Positions 1 through 8,749 of a stretch of DNA of 64,000 bases are shown here, in pieces (position 1 is the stretch's first letter; every line of letters starts with the position of its first letter). Below the pieces are notes generated by a model that ran no database searches, had not been told where the DNA came from, and saw nothing but the letters and a program-made list of their open reading frames with translations. This DNA is from MWBF01 sp040772005. Lineage in GTDB: Bacteria; Chloroflexota; Anaerolineae; CG2-30-64-16. A program made the translations under genes and the position numbers. The stretch lies in NCBI GenBank assembly GCA_040772005.1, contig JAXGYZ010000008.1, positions 186,001 to 250,000 on the forward strand, written 5' to 3'.

Positions 1-470
1 TGGATGTGTCCATCCGGGTCAGCCTGTTGAAGATGCTGGGCCGCTTCCGCAAGGAAATGGGGATGACCTATCTGTTCATCACGCACGACCTGGCCGTGGC
101 CCGTTTCTTCGCCTGGGATGGCCGGATCGCCGTGATGTACCTGGGCCGCGTGGTCGAGATTGGCCCCACGCCCCGGCTGATCGGGGAGCCGCAGCACCCG
201 TACACAAAGGCGCTGCTATCTGCCATCCCGGAGGCAGATCCGCAGGCCACACGCAACAAGGAACGCGTCCCGCTGCGCAGCATGGACGTGCCGAGTCTGC
301 GGAACCTGCCGCCGGGCTGCTCGTTCCATCCGCGCTGCCCGCTGTTCGTGCCGGGCCTGTGCGACGTCGAAGTGCCGAAGCTGGCCGACATCGGCCACGC
401 GACGGAGGTCGCGTGCCATGTCGTCGCGGCGGAGTACGCGACGGTTCAAGGTTCGAAAGTTGAAAGTTGA
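1..470 (+). CDS. Oligopeptide/dipeptide ABC transporter ATP-binding protein, C-terminal part
   Basis: The reading frame is open at the left edge, so only the C-terminal half is present. It begins at the D-loop (LDVS), directly after where the Walker B motif would be, and continues through the H-loop (FITHDLAVA). It ends in the oligopeptide/dipeptide C-terminal domain, with its usual PHPYTKALLSAIP-like segment and a Cys-rich end (GCSFHPRCP plus later Cys) that in this family can bind an Fe-S cluster. The protein would energise peptide import (DppD/DppF or OppD/OppF type) at the inner face of the membrane. It probably works with the family-5 binding lipoprotein encoded just downstream. The last eight residues (VQGSKVES) and the stop codon are encoded by an intergenic repeat that starts at 443. 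Confidence 0.9.
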   Translation, partial: DVSIRVSLLKMLGRFRKEMGMTYLFITHDLAVARFFAWDGRIAVMYLGRVVEIGPTPRLIGEPQHPYTKALLSAIPEADPQATRNKERVPLRSMDVPSLRNLPPGCSFHPRCPLFVPGLCDVEVPKLADIGHATEVACHVVAAEYATVQGSKVES

Positions 471-508
471 AGGTCACGTGTAACCTTCAACCTTAGAACC
501 TTCAACCT
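443..508. repeat. Palindromic repeat of TTGAA-rich heptads (family B, copy 1)
   Basis: The left arm has repeated units of the type GTTGAAA/GGTTCAA and the right arm has the complementary CCTTCAA units, with a short CACGTG-centred middle. Related copies lie inside gltB and between trpG and trpE. This copy encodes the tail and stop codon of the preceding ABC ATPase gene. Confidence 0.7.
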
Positions 509-519
509 GAGAGGGAGAA

Positions 520-792
520 ATGTCGCCTGAGATCGGCCAGGCCGCGACGCGGATCGGCGTGTTCCTGATCGTCACAGCGGGCTTACTGCTGTTGATGGTC
601 CCGCGCGGCAGCGCGGAGTTCGTCGTGCTGGTCCTGACCATCGGCCTGGGAGTGCTCTTGTTGGGTCTCGTGGCGCTCCTCGCACGGATAGGTACGCCGC
701 GTTGGCAAGATCGAAGGGGGCCATTGGACGGCCCATTCTCCCATCCCCCGGCCGACAGGCCGGAAGGGCAAGAATTGGACGAAAGGGGGTGA
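520..792 (+). CDS. Small two-helix membrane protein of unknown function
   Basis: This 90-residue protein is not recognised. It has two hydrophobic segments, roughly residues 13-28 and 33-55, separated by a short polar turn. A Pro/Gly/Arg/Asp-rich hydrophilic tail from about residue 60 probably lies in the cytoplasm. A purine-rich GAGAGGGAG lies just before the ATG and could serve as ribosome-binding site. It sits between the ABC ATPase and the binding lipoprotein, so it may be co-transcribed with the uptake system. No catalytic motif is visible, and a non-functional open frame cannot be ruled out. Confidence 0.5.
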   Translation: MSPEIGQAATRIGVFLIVTAGLLLLMVPRGSAEFVVLVLTIGLGVLLLGLVALLARIGTPRWQDRRGPLDGPFSHPPADRPEGQELDERG

Positions 793-885
793 TTGCGTAC
801 ACAATAGTGGTCATAGGACTGCCGGACGCACTGCGTACCGGCCTAAGCGAAGTTTCGACCAGTTGCACATTTCAAGGAGGATATG

Positions 886-2712
886 ATGTCTAAGGTCTAT
901 CGTGTGCTTGCACTCTTCGCCATCCTGGCGATGCTGGTTGCAGGCTGTGTGGCCCCGGCTGCGCCTGCGCCGGCGGCTGAGGCGCCGGCGGCCGAGGCCC
1001 CTGCGGCGGAAGAACCCGCTGCGGCGGAACAGCCCGCGGCCGAGGAACCTGCTGCCATGGCCGGCGGCGAGTTCCACGGTGCGTACCCGTACCAGGTGCC
1101 GCCGACGGGTCACCTTAATACCTACGTGACTGCCGGTATCCCACAGGGACTCGGGCCCTACTTTGACCTGCTCATGCTGCCCGGTGCCCGCTACTACTGG
1201 GGCGACGGCTCCTACATGCCCCTGGCAGCGGAGAGCTGGGAATTCCAGCCGCCCGACAAGTTCGTCGTGAAGGTGCGCCAGGGTATGAAGTGGTCCGACG
1301 GCACGGATTTCACCGCCAAGGACTGGGTGACGACCTGGAACGTAGGCCGCCTGTTCAAGTGGACCATTTTTAACTACGTTGACAAGGTCACAGCGGTGGA
1401 CGACTACACCGTTGAGTTTCTGATGCACACGCCTTCGACCGTGGTGGAACGCTATGTGCTGAACGAGCGCATCCGCGACACCAGCACCTACGGCGCGCTG
1501 GCTGACGAGGCTATCGCGATGGTGGATGCCGGCACGACCGAAGGCGACGAGTGGTCCGCGCTGGTGCAGAAGGCCACCGATTTCCGGCCCGAAACGCTGA
1601 ACGTGAGCGGCCCATTCAACCTGGATGTGCCAAATATCACCGAAGCGCAGCTCTCGCTGCTGAAGAATCCCAATTCCTACCTGGCGGAGACCATCAAGTT
1701 CGACAAGATTGTGCTCTACAACGGCGAGACGCCCACGGTGACCCCGCTGGTGCTGGCCGGCGACGTGGACTACGCAACGCACGGCTTCCCGATGGCGACC
1801 GAGAAGCAATATCAGGATCTGGGCCTGCGCATCACGCGCGCACCCACGTACTCCGGTCCTTCGATCTACTTCAACCACGACATCGCACCGTTCGACAAGG
1901 TCGAGTTCCGCCAGGCCGTGGCCTTCGCCATCGACCGGCAGCAGAACGGCACCGTCTCGCTGGGCGAGTCGGGCAAGGCGATGACCTACATCACCGGCTT
2001 CAGCGACCTGCTGCTGCCGCTCTGGCTGAACGACGAGCAGACGGCTGAGTTGACCGTCTACCAATACGATGCGGCGAAGGCCGAGGAACTGCTGACCGGC
2101 ATCGGCTTCACCAAGGGCGCCGACGGCTTCTGGGCGGATGACACCGGCACGACGCTCGACATCGAGTTGATCTTCCCGGCGGAGTTCGCGGACTGGTCTG
2201 CGGCGGCCGAGAACCTGACCGAGCAACTCAACAACTTCGGCATCAAGACGACCGCCCGCGGCGTCAACTTCCAGCAGATTACCGCGGAAGTGAACCAGGG
2301 CAACTTCGAGATTGCGATCCAGGGCTGGGGCGTCGGCAACCCGCACCCATACTTCGGCTACCAGACCGTGCTCTTCTCCCGCAACTACATTGCGGCTACT
2401 GAAGGCAAGGGCATCAACTTCCCCATGACGCAGACCATCGACGGTGCGGAGGTTGACCTCGAAGCCGCCATCGTGGCATCCGCTGAAGGGCTGGACCTCG
2501 AAGCCCAGAAGGCCAACGTGGTGACCATTGCGAAGGCCTTCAACCAACTGCTGCCGGTCATCCCGCTGTGGGAGCGCTACGGCAACAGCCCGCTGTCCGA
2601 TGCCCGGGTCACCGGCGCGCCGGGCGACGACGACCTGATCTGGAAGAACGCGCTGTACGGCGACAACCCGATCGTGATGATGATCCTCGACGGGACCATT
2701 CATCCGAAGTAA
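886..2712 (+). CDS. Extracellular solute-binding lipoprotein, family 5 (peptide/glycopeptide ABC transporter)
   Basis: The precursor has 608 residues. The N-terminus is a lipoprotein signal peptide with lipobox LVAGC and lipidated Cys21. An Ala/Pro/Glu-rich spacer of about 40 residues follows and would hold the binding domain away from the membrane. The rest matches SBP_bac_5 proteins, for example the FVVKVRQGMKWSDGTDFTAKD region followed by the typical TVTPLVLAGDVDYA and FRQAVAFAIDR blocks. These proteins bind peptides, glycopeptides or sugars outside the cell and deliver them to the permease. AAGGAGG at 874-880 lies 5 bases before this ATG and only 2 before the preceding ATG at 883, so the second ATG is preferred. 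The permease genes are not in the window and presumably lie upstream of position 1. Confidence 0.93.
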   Translation: MSKVYRVLALFAILAMLVAGCVAPAAPAPAAEAPAAEAPAAEEPAAAEQPAAEEPAAMAGGEFHGAYPYQVPPTGHLNTYVTAGIPQGLGPYFDLLMLPGARYYWGDGSYMPLAAESWEFQPPDKFVVKVRQGMKWSDGTDFTAKDWVTTWNVGRLFKWTIFNYVDKVTAVDDYTVEFLMHTPSTVVERYVLNERIRDTSTYGALADEAIAMVDAGTTEGDEWSALVQKATDFRPETLNVSGPFNLDVPNITEAQLSLLKNPNSYLAETIKFDKIVLYNGETPTVTPLVLAGDVDYATHGFPMATEKQYQDLGLRITRAPTYSGPSIYFNHDIAPFDKVEFRQAVAFAIDRQQNGTVSLGESGKAMTYITGFSDLLLPLWLNDEQTAELTVYQYDAAKAEELLTGIGFTKGADGFWADDTGTTLDIELIFPAEFADWSAAAENLTEQLNNFGIKTTARGVNFQQITAEVNQGNFEIAIQGWGVGNPHPYFGYQTVLFSRNYIAATEGKGINFPMTQTIDGAEVDLEAAIVASAEGLDLEAQKANVVTIAKAFNQLLPVIPLWERYGNSPLSDARVTGAPGDDDLIWKNALYGDNPIVMMILDGTIHPK

Positions 2713-2730
2713 GGTCAATACCGTTTGTAG

Positions 2731-2817
2731 TAGGCGCTTCAGCGCCACCATGAGGGGCCGAAGCCCCTAGTACCAACCATGCTGTTCGTAGCAGGCACGC
2801 CAGTGCCTGCTACGAAC
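2731..2817. repeat. Cluster of three hairpins, the last with perfect 15-bp arms
   Basis: Two small stem-loops (2733-2746 and 2753-2768) precede a perfect inverted repeat at 2784-2798 / 2803-2817 with a 4-base loop. No T-run follows. It fills the gap between the binding protein and the hexosaminidase and could act as an mRNA-stabilising or processing structure, or as a leaky terminator. Confidence 0.7.
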
Positions 2818-2840
2818 TTGTGTCAGGAGTTATGCATATC

Positions 2841-4700
2841 ATGTCTGAGCTGCCGCTTCTTTTGCCCCGGCCGCGCGAGATGGCGCTGACCGGCGGGACC
2901 TTCTCTCTGCCGGAAAAGCAATTGATCGTCATCGAAAGCTCTGCCCCGCTCGCGCTGCTGCACGCGGCCCAGCGGGTGCAGGATGCGCTGCGCCGCCTCA
3001 ACCTGCCGTGGGAGATCGTCGCCGGGAACGCCGTCCCCGGTGAGCAGGCAGGCATCACGCTGAGCGTCGTGCCGCAAGGGACGCGGCATCCGCAGGGCTA
3101 CGAACTGACTGTGACGCCCGCGGGCGTGTACATCGTGGCCGGCGAGCCCGCCGGCGCGTTCTACGGCGCGCTGACCCTCATCCAATTGATTGATCGGGTT
3201 GGACGCGATCTGCCGCTCTGCCGCATCAGCGATTGGCCCGACTTCGCGGCCCGCGGAGTCATGCTCGATGTCACCCGCGACCGGGTGCCGAAGATGCAGG
3301 AACTCCTCGCGCTGGTGGACCTGCTGGCAAGCTGGAAGGTCAACCAGGTCCAGCTCTACACGGAACACACCTTCGCCTACCGCAACCACCCCGAAGTGTG
3401 GGCGCAGGCATCGCCTTTTACCGGTGAGGAAATCCTCGCGCTCGACGCGTACTGCCGCGAGCGATTCGTGGAACTCGTGCCGAACCAGAACTCGTTCGGC
3501 CACATGCACCGGTGGCTCAAGTTTGACCGCTATCAGTCGCTGGCCGAGACCCACGACTGGTTCGATACCGGCTGGGGCACGCTGAAGATGAAGGGCCCCT
3601 TCAGCATCACTCCCGTCGATCCCGGCAGCCTGAACCTGCTGCGCAGCATGTACGACGAGCTGCTGCCGCACTTCAGCAGCAGCCAGTTCAACGTCGGCTG
3701 CGACGAGACTATCGACCTGGGGCAGGGCCGCAGCAAGGATGCGTGCGCCGAGCAGGGCAAGGGCCGCGTCTATCTCGACTTCCTGATGCAGATCTACCGC
3801 GAGGTCAAGGCGCGCGGCCGGACGATGCAGTTCTGGGGCGATATCATCGTCAAGTACCCGGAGCTGGTGCCCGAGTTGCCGCGCGATGCGGTGGCGCTGG
3901 AGTGGGGCTACGAGGCGAACCATCCCTTCGACGCCAACAGCGCCATCTTTGCCGCGTCGGGCGTGCCCTTCTACGTCTGCCCCGGCACGTCGACCTGGAA
4001 CACCCTGGTGGGCCGGACGGACAACACGGTCGGCAACCTGCGCAACGCCGCGGAGAACGGCCTGAAGCACGGCGCGGTCGGCTTCCTCAACACGGACTGG
4101 GGCGACCGGGGCCACTGGCAGCAGCCGTGGGCCAGCTACCTGGGCTTCGCATACGGCGCGGCCGTCTCCTGGGCCTACCAGGCCAACCGCGACCTGGACA
4201 TCAGCCAGGCCACGAGCGTGTACGCGTTCCGCGACCCGACGGGCCACGCGGGCCGCGTCGCGTATGACCTGGGGAACGTCTACAAGGCCGCGGGCGCGAC
4301 CCCGCACAACTCGTCCGTGCTCTTTTGGATCCTGCAACTGGCGCCCGACGAACTGAAGGGCAACGCACGCATGGTCGACCTGCCCGCGGACGCGCTGGAG
4401 CGCGCGGGCGCAGCGATCGACGCGGCGATGGCCCCGCTTGCCGATGCGCAGATCGGGCGGCCCGATGCCGACCTGCTCCGCCGCGAAATTGAGCACGCGG
4501 CCGCGCTGCTGCGCCACGCAACGAAGCGCGGCCGGCTGGCCTTCGGGGACGGTGACGACACCGAGGCCCTGAAGCGGGAGCTGGCGGAGGAAGCGAAGGC
4601 GCTGGTCGCGGAGCAGCGGGCGCTGTGGCTGGCGCGCAGCCGGCCGGGTGGGCTGGAAGACAGCCTCGCACGGCTGGCCTTTGCACAAGAAGTGCTGTAG
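2841..4700 (+). CDS. Beta-N-acetylhexosaminidase, GH20 family
   Basis: This 619-residue enzyme is predicted to release terminal N-acetylhexosamines from oligosaccharides or glycopeptides. An N-terminal GH20b-like domain (about residues 1-125) leads into a TIM barrel starting at FAARGVMLDVTRDRVPK. The catalytic Asp-Glu pair is visible as D288-E289 in FNVGCDETIDLG, and the substrate-lining tryptophans are recognisable in MQFWGDI and EWGYE. There is no signal peptide, so it probably acts in the cytoplasm on imported oligosaccharides. The ATG at 2841 is chosen because AGGAG at 2825-2829 is too close to the in-frame ATG at 2832; a GTG at 2820 is also in frame. The MFS gene follows after 12 bases. 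The exact sugar linkage cannot be told from sequence. Confidence 0.88.
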   Translation: MSELPLLLPRPREMALTGGTFSLPEKQLIVIESSAPLALLHAAQRVQDALRRLNLPWEIVAGNAVPGEQAGITLSVVPQGTRHPQGYELTVTPAGVYIVAGEPAGAFYGALTLIQLIDRVGRDLPLCRISDWPDFAARGVMLDVTRDRVPKMQELLALVDLLASWKVNQVQLYTEHTFAYRNHPEVWAQASPFTGEEILALDAYCRERFVELVPNQNSFGHMHRWLKFDRYQSLAETHDWFDTGWGTLKMKGPFSITPVDPGSLNLLRSMYDELLPHFSSSQFNVGCDETIDLGQGRSKDACAEQGKGRVYLDFLMQIYREVKARGRTMQFWGDIIVKYPELVPELPRDAVALEWGYEANHPFDANSAIFAASGVPFYVCPGTSTWNTLVGRTDNTVGNLRNAAENGLKHGAVGFLNTDWGDRGHWQQPWASYLGFAYGAAVSWAYQANRDLDISQATSVYAFRDPTGHAGRVAYDLGNVYKAAGATPHNSSVLFWILQLAPDELKGNARMVDLPADALERAGAAIDAAMAPLADAQIGRPDADLLRREIEHAAALLRHATKRGRLAFGDGDDTEALKRELAEEAKALVAEQRALWLARSRPGGLEDSLARLAFAQEVL

Positions 4701-4712
4701 GGCCGGCGGCTC

Positions 4713-5912
4713 TTGGACAGCCTGCTTCTGCTGACTCTCATCATCGCGCTCGTCTTTGCGGCGGTCGGCATCAGCTCCCCGCTGATGACGCTGTACCTGG
4801 AGGCGCTCGGCGCGAGCTATGCACAGATCGCGGTCATTCTGGCGACCGTCGCGGCGGTCAGCCTGTTCAGCAGCTACGGGTGGGGCCGCGCGTCCGATGC
4901 ACTCGGGCGGCGCAAGCCCCTGCTCATCGTAGGGCTGGCCGGGCTGACCGTGACCTACATCCTGCTCAGCCGGGCGACCTCCGCGTCCGCGGCGTGGGCC
5001 GTCCGGCTGGTCGAGGCCGCGTTCGTCGCGGCCTACAGCACCTCCAGCCTCGCGTTTGTCGGCGACCTGCTGGCGCAGCGCGACCGCCGCGGGCAGCGCA
5101 TGGGCACATACCGCGGGATCGGCTCGTTGGCCTTCGCAGGCGGCGCGCTGTTGGGCGGACGGCTGGCCGACGCGACGTCGCTGCGCACGGTGTTCATCGC
5201 CTGCGCCGTCCTCTATGCCCTGGCCGCAGGCGTGGCCCTGCTGCTGCGCGAGGTGCGCGTGCCCCCTGTCGAGCGCGCGGCCGAACCGGCTCAACCGGGC
5301 ACGCGGCCGGCTCCGTTCAGGGGACTGGCCGCAGGGCTGCCGCTGCTCTTCATCGCGGGCGTCTTCCTGTGGACGATGGCCTGGAACGGGCAGGCCTCGA
5401 TGTGGCCGAATTATATGTCCACGCTCGGCCACAGCAAGACCACCATCAGCACCCTCTGGGGCATCGCCGGTCTGGTGGAGGCGCCGGCTCTGCGGCTGAC
5501 CGGCCAACTGTCCGACGTCGTCGGGCGGAGCGTGCTCCTGGCTGCGGGCGGCATCGGCGCGGCGGTCGTCATGCTCGGCTACGTGCTGTTGAGCCGCATG
5601 CTGCCCGCGCTGGTCGGCGTGCAGGTCGTGCGCGGGGTCGTCTTTGCCGCGTATACGGGCAACGCGATGACCTACGCGGTCGAGTCCGCGGACGCGTCGA
5701 CGCGCGGGCGACACAGCGGCCTGTTCAACACGGTGACGGGCGCGGGCCAGTTGGCCGGGCTGCTGCTGGGCGGCACGCTGGCGCAGGCCGGCGGCTTCCC
5801 GTTCATGTTCGCGGTGTTCGGCGTCGCGGGACTGCTGGCAGGGGTGTGTTTCCTGTTGCTGAGAAGGCGAACGGTCCTCACCCCCCGGCCCCCTCTCCTG
5901 AACACAAACTGA
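4713..5912 (+). CDS. Major facilitator superfamily transporter
   Basis: The 399-residue protein has about twelve hydrophobic helices and a loop 2-3 motif (GRASDALGRRKP) typical of MFS permeases. A hydrophilic central loop at about residues 180-205 separates two six-helix halves. A TTG at 4713 is the likely start because the first helix begins immediately after it; no strong ribosome-binding site is seen, and translational coupling to the hexosaminidase (12-base gap) is plausible. The last dozen residues (Arg/Thr/Pro-rich) and the stop lie inside a dispersed repeat beginning at 5876, so the native C-terminus has probably been altered. Substrate unknown; the neighbours suggest a sugar or peptide. 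Confidence 0.85.
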   Translation: MDSLLLLTLIIALVFAAVGISSPLMTLYLEALGASYAQIAVILATVAAVSLFSSYGWGRASDALGRRKPLLIVGLAGLTVTYILLSRATSASAAWAVRLVEAAFVAAYSTSSLAFVGDLLAQRDRRGQRMGTYRGIGSLAFAGGALLGGRLADATSLRTVFIACAVLYALAAGVALLLREVRVPPVERAAEPAQPGTRPAPFRGLAAGLPLLFIAGVFLWTMAWNGQASMWPNYMSTLGHSKTTISTLWGIAGLVEAPALRLTGQLSDVVGRSVLLAAGGIGAAVVMLGYVLLSRMLPALVGVQVVRGVVFAAYTGNAMTYAVESADASTRGRHSGLFNTVTGAGQLAGLLLGGTLAQAGGFPFMFAVFGVAGLLAGVCFLLLRRRTVLTPRPPLLNTN

Positions 5913-5999
5913 TGTGTTCAGGAGAGGGGGAGTTATACTTACCCTCTCTCCTGAGTTGCGGACAGAGCTGCAATTCTGGAGAGAGGGCAGGGGGTGAGG
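5876..5999. repeat. Dispersed palindromic element with CCTCACCCCC ends (family F, copy 1)
   Basis: Perfect 10-bp terminal inverted repeats, CCTCACCCCC at 5876-5885 and GGGGGTGAGG at 5990-5999, enclose two CCCTCTCCTGA-type hairpins. The left end encodes the C-terminus and stop codon of the MFS gene. The right end (GGGTGAGG) sits about ten bases before the galactokinase ATG and looks like its ribosome-binding site. Confidence 0.75.
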
Positions 6000-6009
6000 T
6001 ACTTCATCC

Positions 6010-7362
6010 ATGCCCTTATCCACCCTTCTCGCACCTATCTACGGCGACGGCGCGGCCGCGCAGGCCCCGCGCTATGCTGCCGCGCTGGCCGAGTTCGCCC
6101 GGCTGTACGGCGCAGGCGACGTCGCGATCTATCGCGCGCCGGGCCGCGTCAACCTGATCGGCGAGCACACCGACTACAACCACGGCTTCGTGCTGCCCGT
6201 CGCGCTGGACAAGGACGCGGTCATCCTGGCGCGGCTGCGGCCGGATGCAGCCGTCCGGCTGGCGAACGTCGAGGACGGCTACGCGGCGGTCGCGTTCGAT
6301 ATTTCGAAGGACATCCCGCCCGATGCGGCCGGCGCCTGGAGCAACTACGTGCGCGGGGCAGCGCAGGCCCTCGCGCGCGCGGCGGACCGCCCGCTGCATG
6401 GCTTCGACGGGCTGGTGGTCAGCGCCGCGCCGTACGGCGTCCCGCGCGGGTCGGGGCTGAGCTCGTCCTCCGCGCTGACCGTCGCGGCTGCGGTCACGGT
6501 CGCGCATCTGAACGGGCTGAGCGACGGGACGTCGCACGACGCTCACTTCGCCCGGCTCTGCGCAGACGCGGAATGGTACGTCGGCACGCGCGGGGGCATC
6601 ATGGACCACTTTGCCTCGGTCCTGGGGCGCAGGGGCCACGCGATGTTCCTCGACTGTCGACCCGGGGCCGACGGCGAGTACCGGACCGAGCATGTGCCCC
6701 TGCCGGAGGGCTACCGGCTGCTCGTTGTGGACAGCGGCGTGCACCACCGCAATGTCGGCGGCGGCTACAATCAGCGCGTTGCGGAGTGCCGCGCGGGCGT
6801 GGGGCTGCTGCGGTCGCGCTTCCCCGGCATCACGCACCTGCGTGACGTGCAGGAGCAGGCGTGGGACGACCTCGCGCCGGCCCTGCCGGAGGAAACGACG
6901 CTGGCAGTCTTGCGCGGGCAGGGGGTCGTGCTGGGCGACCTGCCCGGTGTGCGCGATGACGCAACCTTGCGCGTGCGGTCGCGCTGCCGGCATGTCTGGA
7001 CCGAGAACCGCCGCGTGCTGGCCGCGATGGACGCGATGGCCGCGGGGGATGCCGCAACCCTCGGCGGGCTGCTCAATGCAGCCCACGCCAGCGCGCGCGA
7101 CGACTACGAGATCAGTTGCCCGGAGATCGAGGTGCTGGTCGGCGCGGCGCGCGAGGTGGACGGCGTCGCAGGCGCACGGCTGACCGGCGCGGGCTGGGGC
7201 GGCTGCATGGTTGCACTGGTCGCCGCGGATGCCGTGCCGGTTTTCGAGGGCCATGTGACTGAACGCTACCGGGCCGCGTCGGGCCGGTCACCGGGCATCT
7301 TCGTCTGCCGTGCGGGGCCGGGCGCGGGTTTCGTCGGACACGTTGCGGCCATCAACGAATGA
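6010..7362 (+). CDS. galK: Galactokinase (GHMP kinase)
   Basis: This 450-residue enzyme phosphorylates galactose at C1, the entry step of the Leloir pathway. The galactokinase signature GRVNLIGEHTDY is at residues 45-56. The GHMP ATP-binding loop PRGSGLSSSSAL is at about 145-156, and a C-terminal glycine motif (LTGAGWGGCMVAL) is present. N-acetylgalactosamine kinases share these motifs, and since the surrounding genes handle N-acetylated sugars, GalNAc is an alternative substrate. No galT or galE is in the window. The start is the ATG behind the GGGTGAGG of the repeat. A longer N-terminal segment than in E. coli GalK explains part of the extra length. Confidence 0.9.
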   Translation: MPLSTLLAPIYGDGAAAQAPRYAAALAEFARLYGAGDVAIYRAPGRVNLIGEHTDYNHGFVLPVALDKDAVILARLRPDAAVRLANVEDGYAAVAFDISKDIPPDAAGAWSNYVRGAAQALARAADRPLHGFDGLVVSAAPYGVPRGSGLSSSSALTVAAAVTVAHLNGLSDGTSHDAHFARLCADAEWYVGTRGGIMDHFASVLGRRGHAMFLDCRPGADGEYRTEHVPLPEGYRLLVVDSGVHHRNVGGGYNQRVAECRAGVGLLRSRFPGITHLRDVQEQAWDDLAPALPEETTLAVLRGQGVVLGDLPGVRDDATLRVRSRCRHVWTENRRVLAAMDAMAAGDAATLGGLLNAAHASARDDYEISCPEIEVLVGAAREVDGVAGARLTGAGWGGCMVALVAADAVPVFEGHVTERYRAASGRSPGIFVCRAGPGAGFVGHVAAINE

Positions 7363-7383
7363 GCAACGCGATTCCTGTTTGGA

Positions 7384-7443
7384 GATTACTGATTACTGGT
7401 TACTCGTTTCCAAATCCATAATCAGTAACGCGTAACGAGTAAC
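7384..7443. repeat. GAGTAAY-type heptad palindrome (family A, copy 1)
   Basis: The left arm is built from tandem units like GATTACT/GGTTACT and the right arm from AATCAGTAAC/GCGTAACGAGTAAC. It occupies the space between galK and the next gene. Four more copies are in the window. Confidence 0.75.
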
Positions 7444-7478
7444 ACGCTTCTCGTTTTCATCACATTCCTGAGGATATC

Positions 7479-8741
7479 ATGTCACAACCGGTAACTGCTG
7501 TACTGCTGGGCGCGGGCGGGCGCGGGTTCTACTCGTACGCTCCCTATGCGCTGGAACACCCGGACGAACTGCGTTTCGTCGCGGTGGCTGAGCCGGACCC
7601 GCTGCGCCGGGCCCGCTTTGCGGAGGCGCACAACATCGCGCCGGAGAACCAGTTCACGACCTGGGAGGACCTGCTGGCGAAGGGACAGATGGCTGACGTC
7701 CTGCTCAACTGCACGCAGGACCGGATGCACTATCCGTCGACCATGGCCGCAATCGGGGCAGGCTATCACATCCTGCTCGAGAAGCCGATGGCGGAGCGGC
7801 TGGAGCATGTGGTTAGCCTCGTGCAGGCCGCGGAGCGGGCGAACCGCCTGCTGCAGGTCTGCCACGTGCTGCGCTACACCAACATGTTTTCCACCCTCCA
7901 CGACATCCTTGCCAGCGGGCGCATCGGCGAGATCATCACGGTCGAGCACCGCGAGAACGTTGCGTTCTGGCACATGGCGCACAGCTTCGTGCGTGGCCAC
8001 TGGCGCAACGCAGGCCTGTCCAGCCCCATGATCCTCGCCAAGTGCTGCCACGACCTCGATATCCTGTACTGGAACATGGGCATGCCCGTGAGCAAGCTCC
8101 AGTCCTTCGGCTCGCTCATGCATTTCCGGTCGGAGAACCTGCCGCCGGGCGCGACCATGCGCTGCACGGACGGCTGCCCGGTCGAGTGCAAGTACGACGC
8201 GCGGCGGCTGTACATGCGGCCCGAGATCACCGGCTGGCCGGTCACCGCGGTCACCGAGGACCTCAGCCCCGAGGGCCGCTGGCGCGCGCTGCAGACCGGA
8301 CCGTACGGCCGCTGCGTCTGGCGCTGCGACAACGACGTAGTGGACACGCAGACCGTCAACATGGAGTTCCCCAGCGGCGCGACCATGACCCTGTTCATGC
8401 ACGGGCATTCCTATGAGGAACAGCGCACCATGCGGTACGACGGCACGCGCGCGACGCTGCGCGCCAAGTTCGACCATGCGGGCGGGGTCATCGAAATCCA
8501 CGACCACCTGACACAGCGGTGCGAAGTAGTCGACCTGGCATCCGGGCCGAGCGGCCACGGCGGCGGCGACTTCGGCCTGATGCGCGGCTTTGTCCGTGCG
8601 GTGCGCGGGGAGGACCGGCCGCTCACCGGCGGCCGCGAGTCGCTCGAAAGCCACCTGATGGCCTTTGCCGCCGAAGAGTCGCGGCGGAATGGGTCGGTCG
8701 TGGACATGGCCGATTTCCGGGTCCGGGCAGAGCAAGTGTAG
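7479..8741 (+). CDS. Gfo/Idh/MocA family oxidoreductase
   Basis: The 420-residue protein has an N-terminal Rossmann fold (VLLGAGGRGFYSY) and the family's EKP motif (LLEKPMAERLEHV, near residue 105), where Lys contacts nicotinamide and substrate. A C-terminal alpha/beta substrate domain contains a Cys-bearing insert (RCTDGCPVECKYDARRLY) common in a subgroup of these proteins. The family oxidises or reduces sugars and their derivatives with NAD(P), and a few members are NAD-dependent glycosidases. TGAGGA lies about five bases before the ATG. Two further paralogues follow, separated by 8 bases and then by an ATGA overlap, forming a three-gene dehydrogenase block. The sugar substrate is unknown. 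Confidence 0.88.
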   Translation: MSQPVTAVLLGAGGRGFYSYAPYALEHPDELRFVAVAEPDPLRRARFAEAHNIAPENQFTTWEDLLAKGQMADVLLNCTQDRMHYPSTMAAIGAGYHILLEKPMAERLEHVVSLVQAAERANRLLQVCHVLRYTNMFSTLHDILASGRIGEIITVEHRENVAFWHMAHSFVRGHWRNAGLSSPMILAKCCHDLDILYWNMGMPVSKLQSFGSLMHFRSENLPPGATMRCTDGCPVECKYDARRLYMRPEITGWPVTAVTEDLSPEGRWRALQTGPYGRCVWRCDNDVVDTQTVNMEFPSGATMTLFMHGHSYEEQRTMRYDGTRATLRAKFDHAGGVIEIHDHLTQRCEVVDLASGPSGHGGGDFGLMRGFVRAVRGEDRPLTGGRESLESHLMAFAAEESRRNGSVVDMADFRVRAEQV

Positions 8742-8749
8742 GGGGCGAC

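Noticed and set aside
774..802. Promoter TTGGAC/TACACA upstream of the binding lipoprotein
   Set aside because: The -10 match is poor and it overlaps the end of the small membrane protein gene; not strong enough to list.
811..2751. A 646-codon minus-strand frame opposite the binding lipoprotein
   Set aside because: The plus-strand protein has a lipobox and full family-5 architecture; the antisense frame has none.
2823..6023. A 1066-codon open frame on the minus strand opposite the hexosaminidase and MFS genes
   Set aside because: It is a GC-bias shadow: the plus-strand genes have clear motifs, while the antisense product is Arg/Gln/Ala-rich without any domain.
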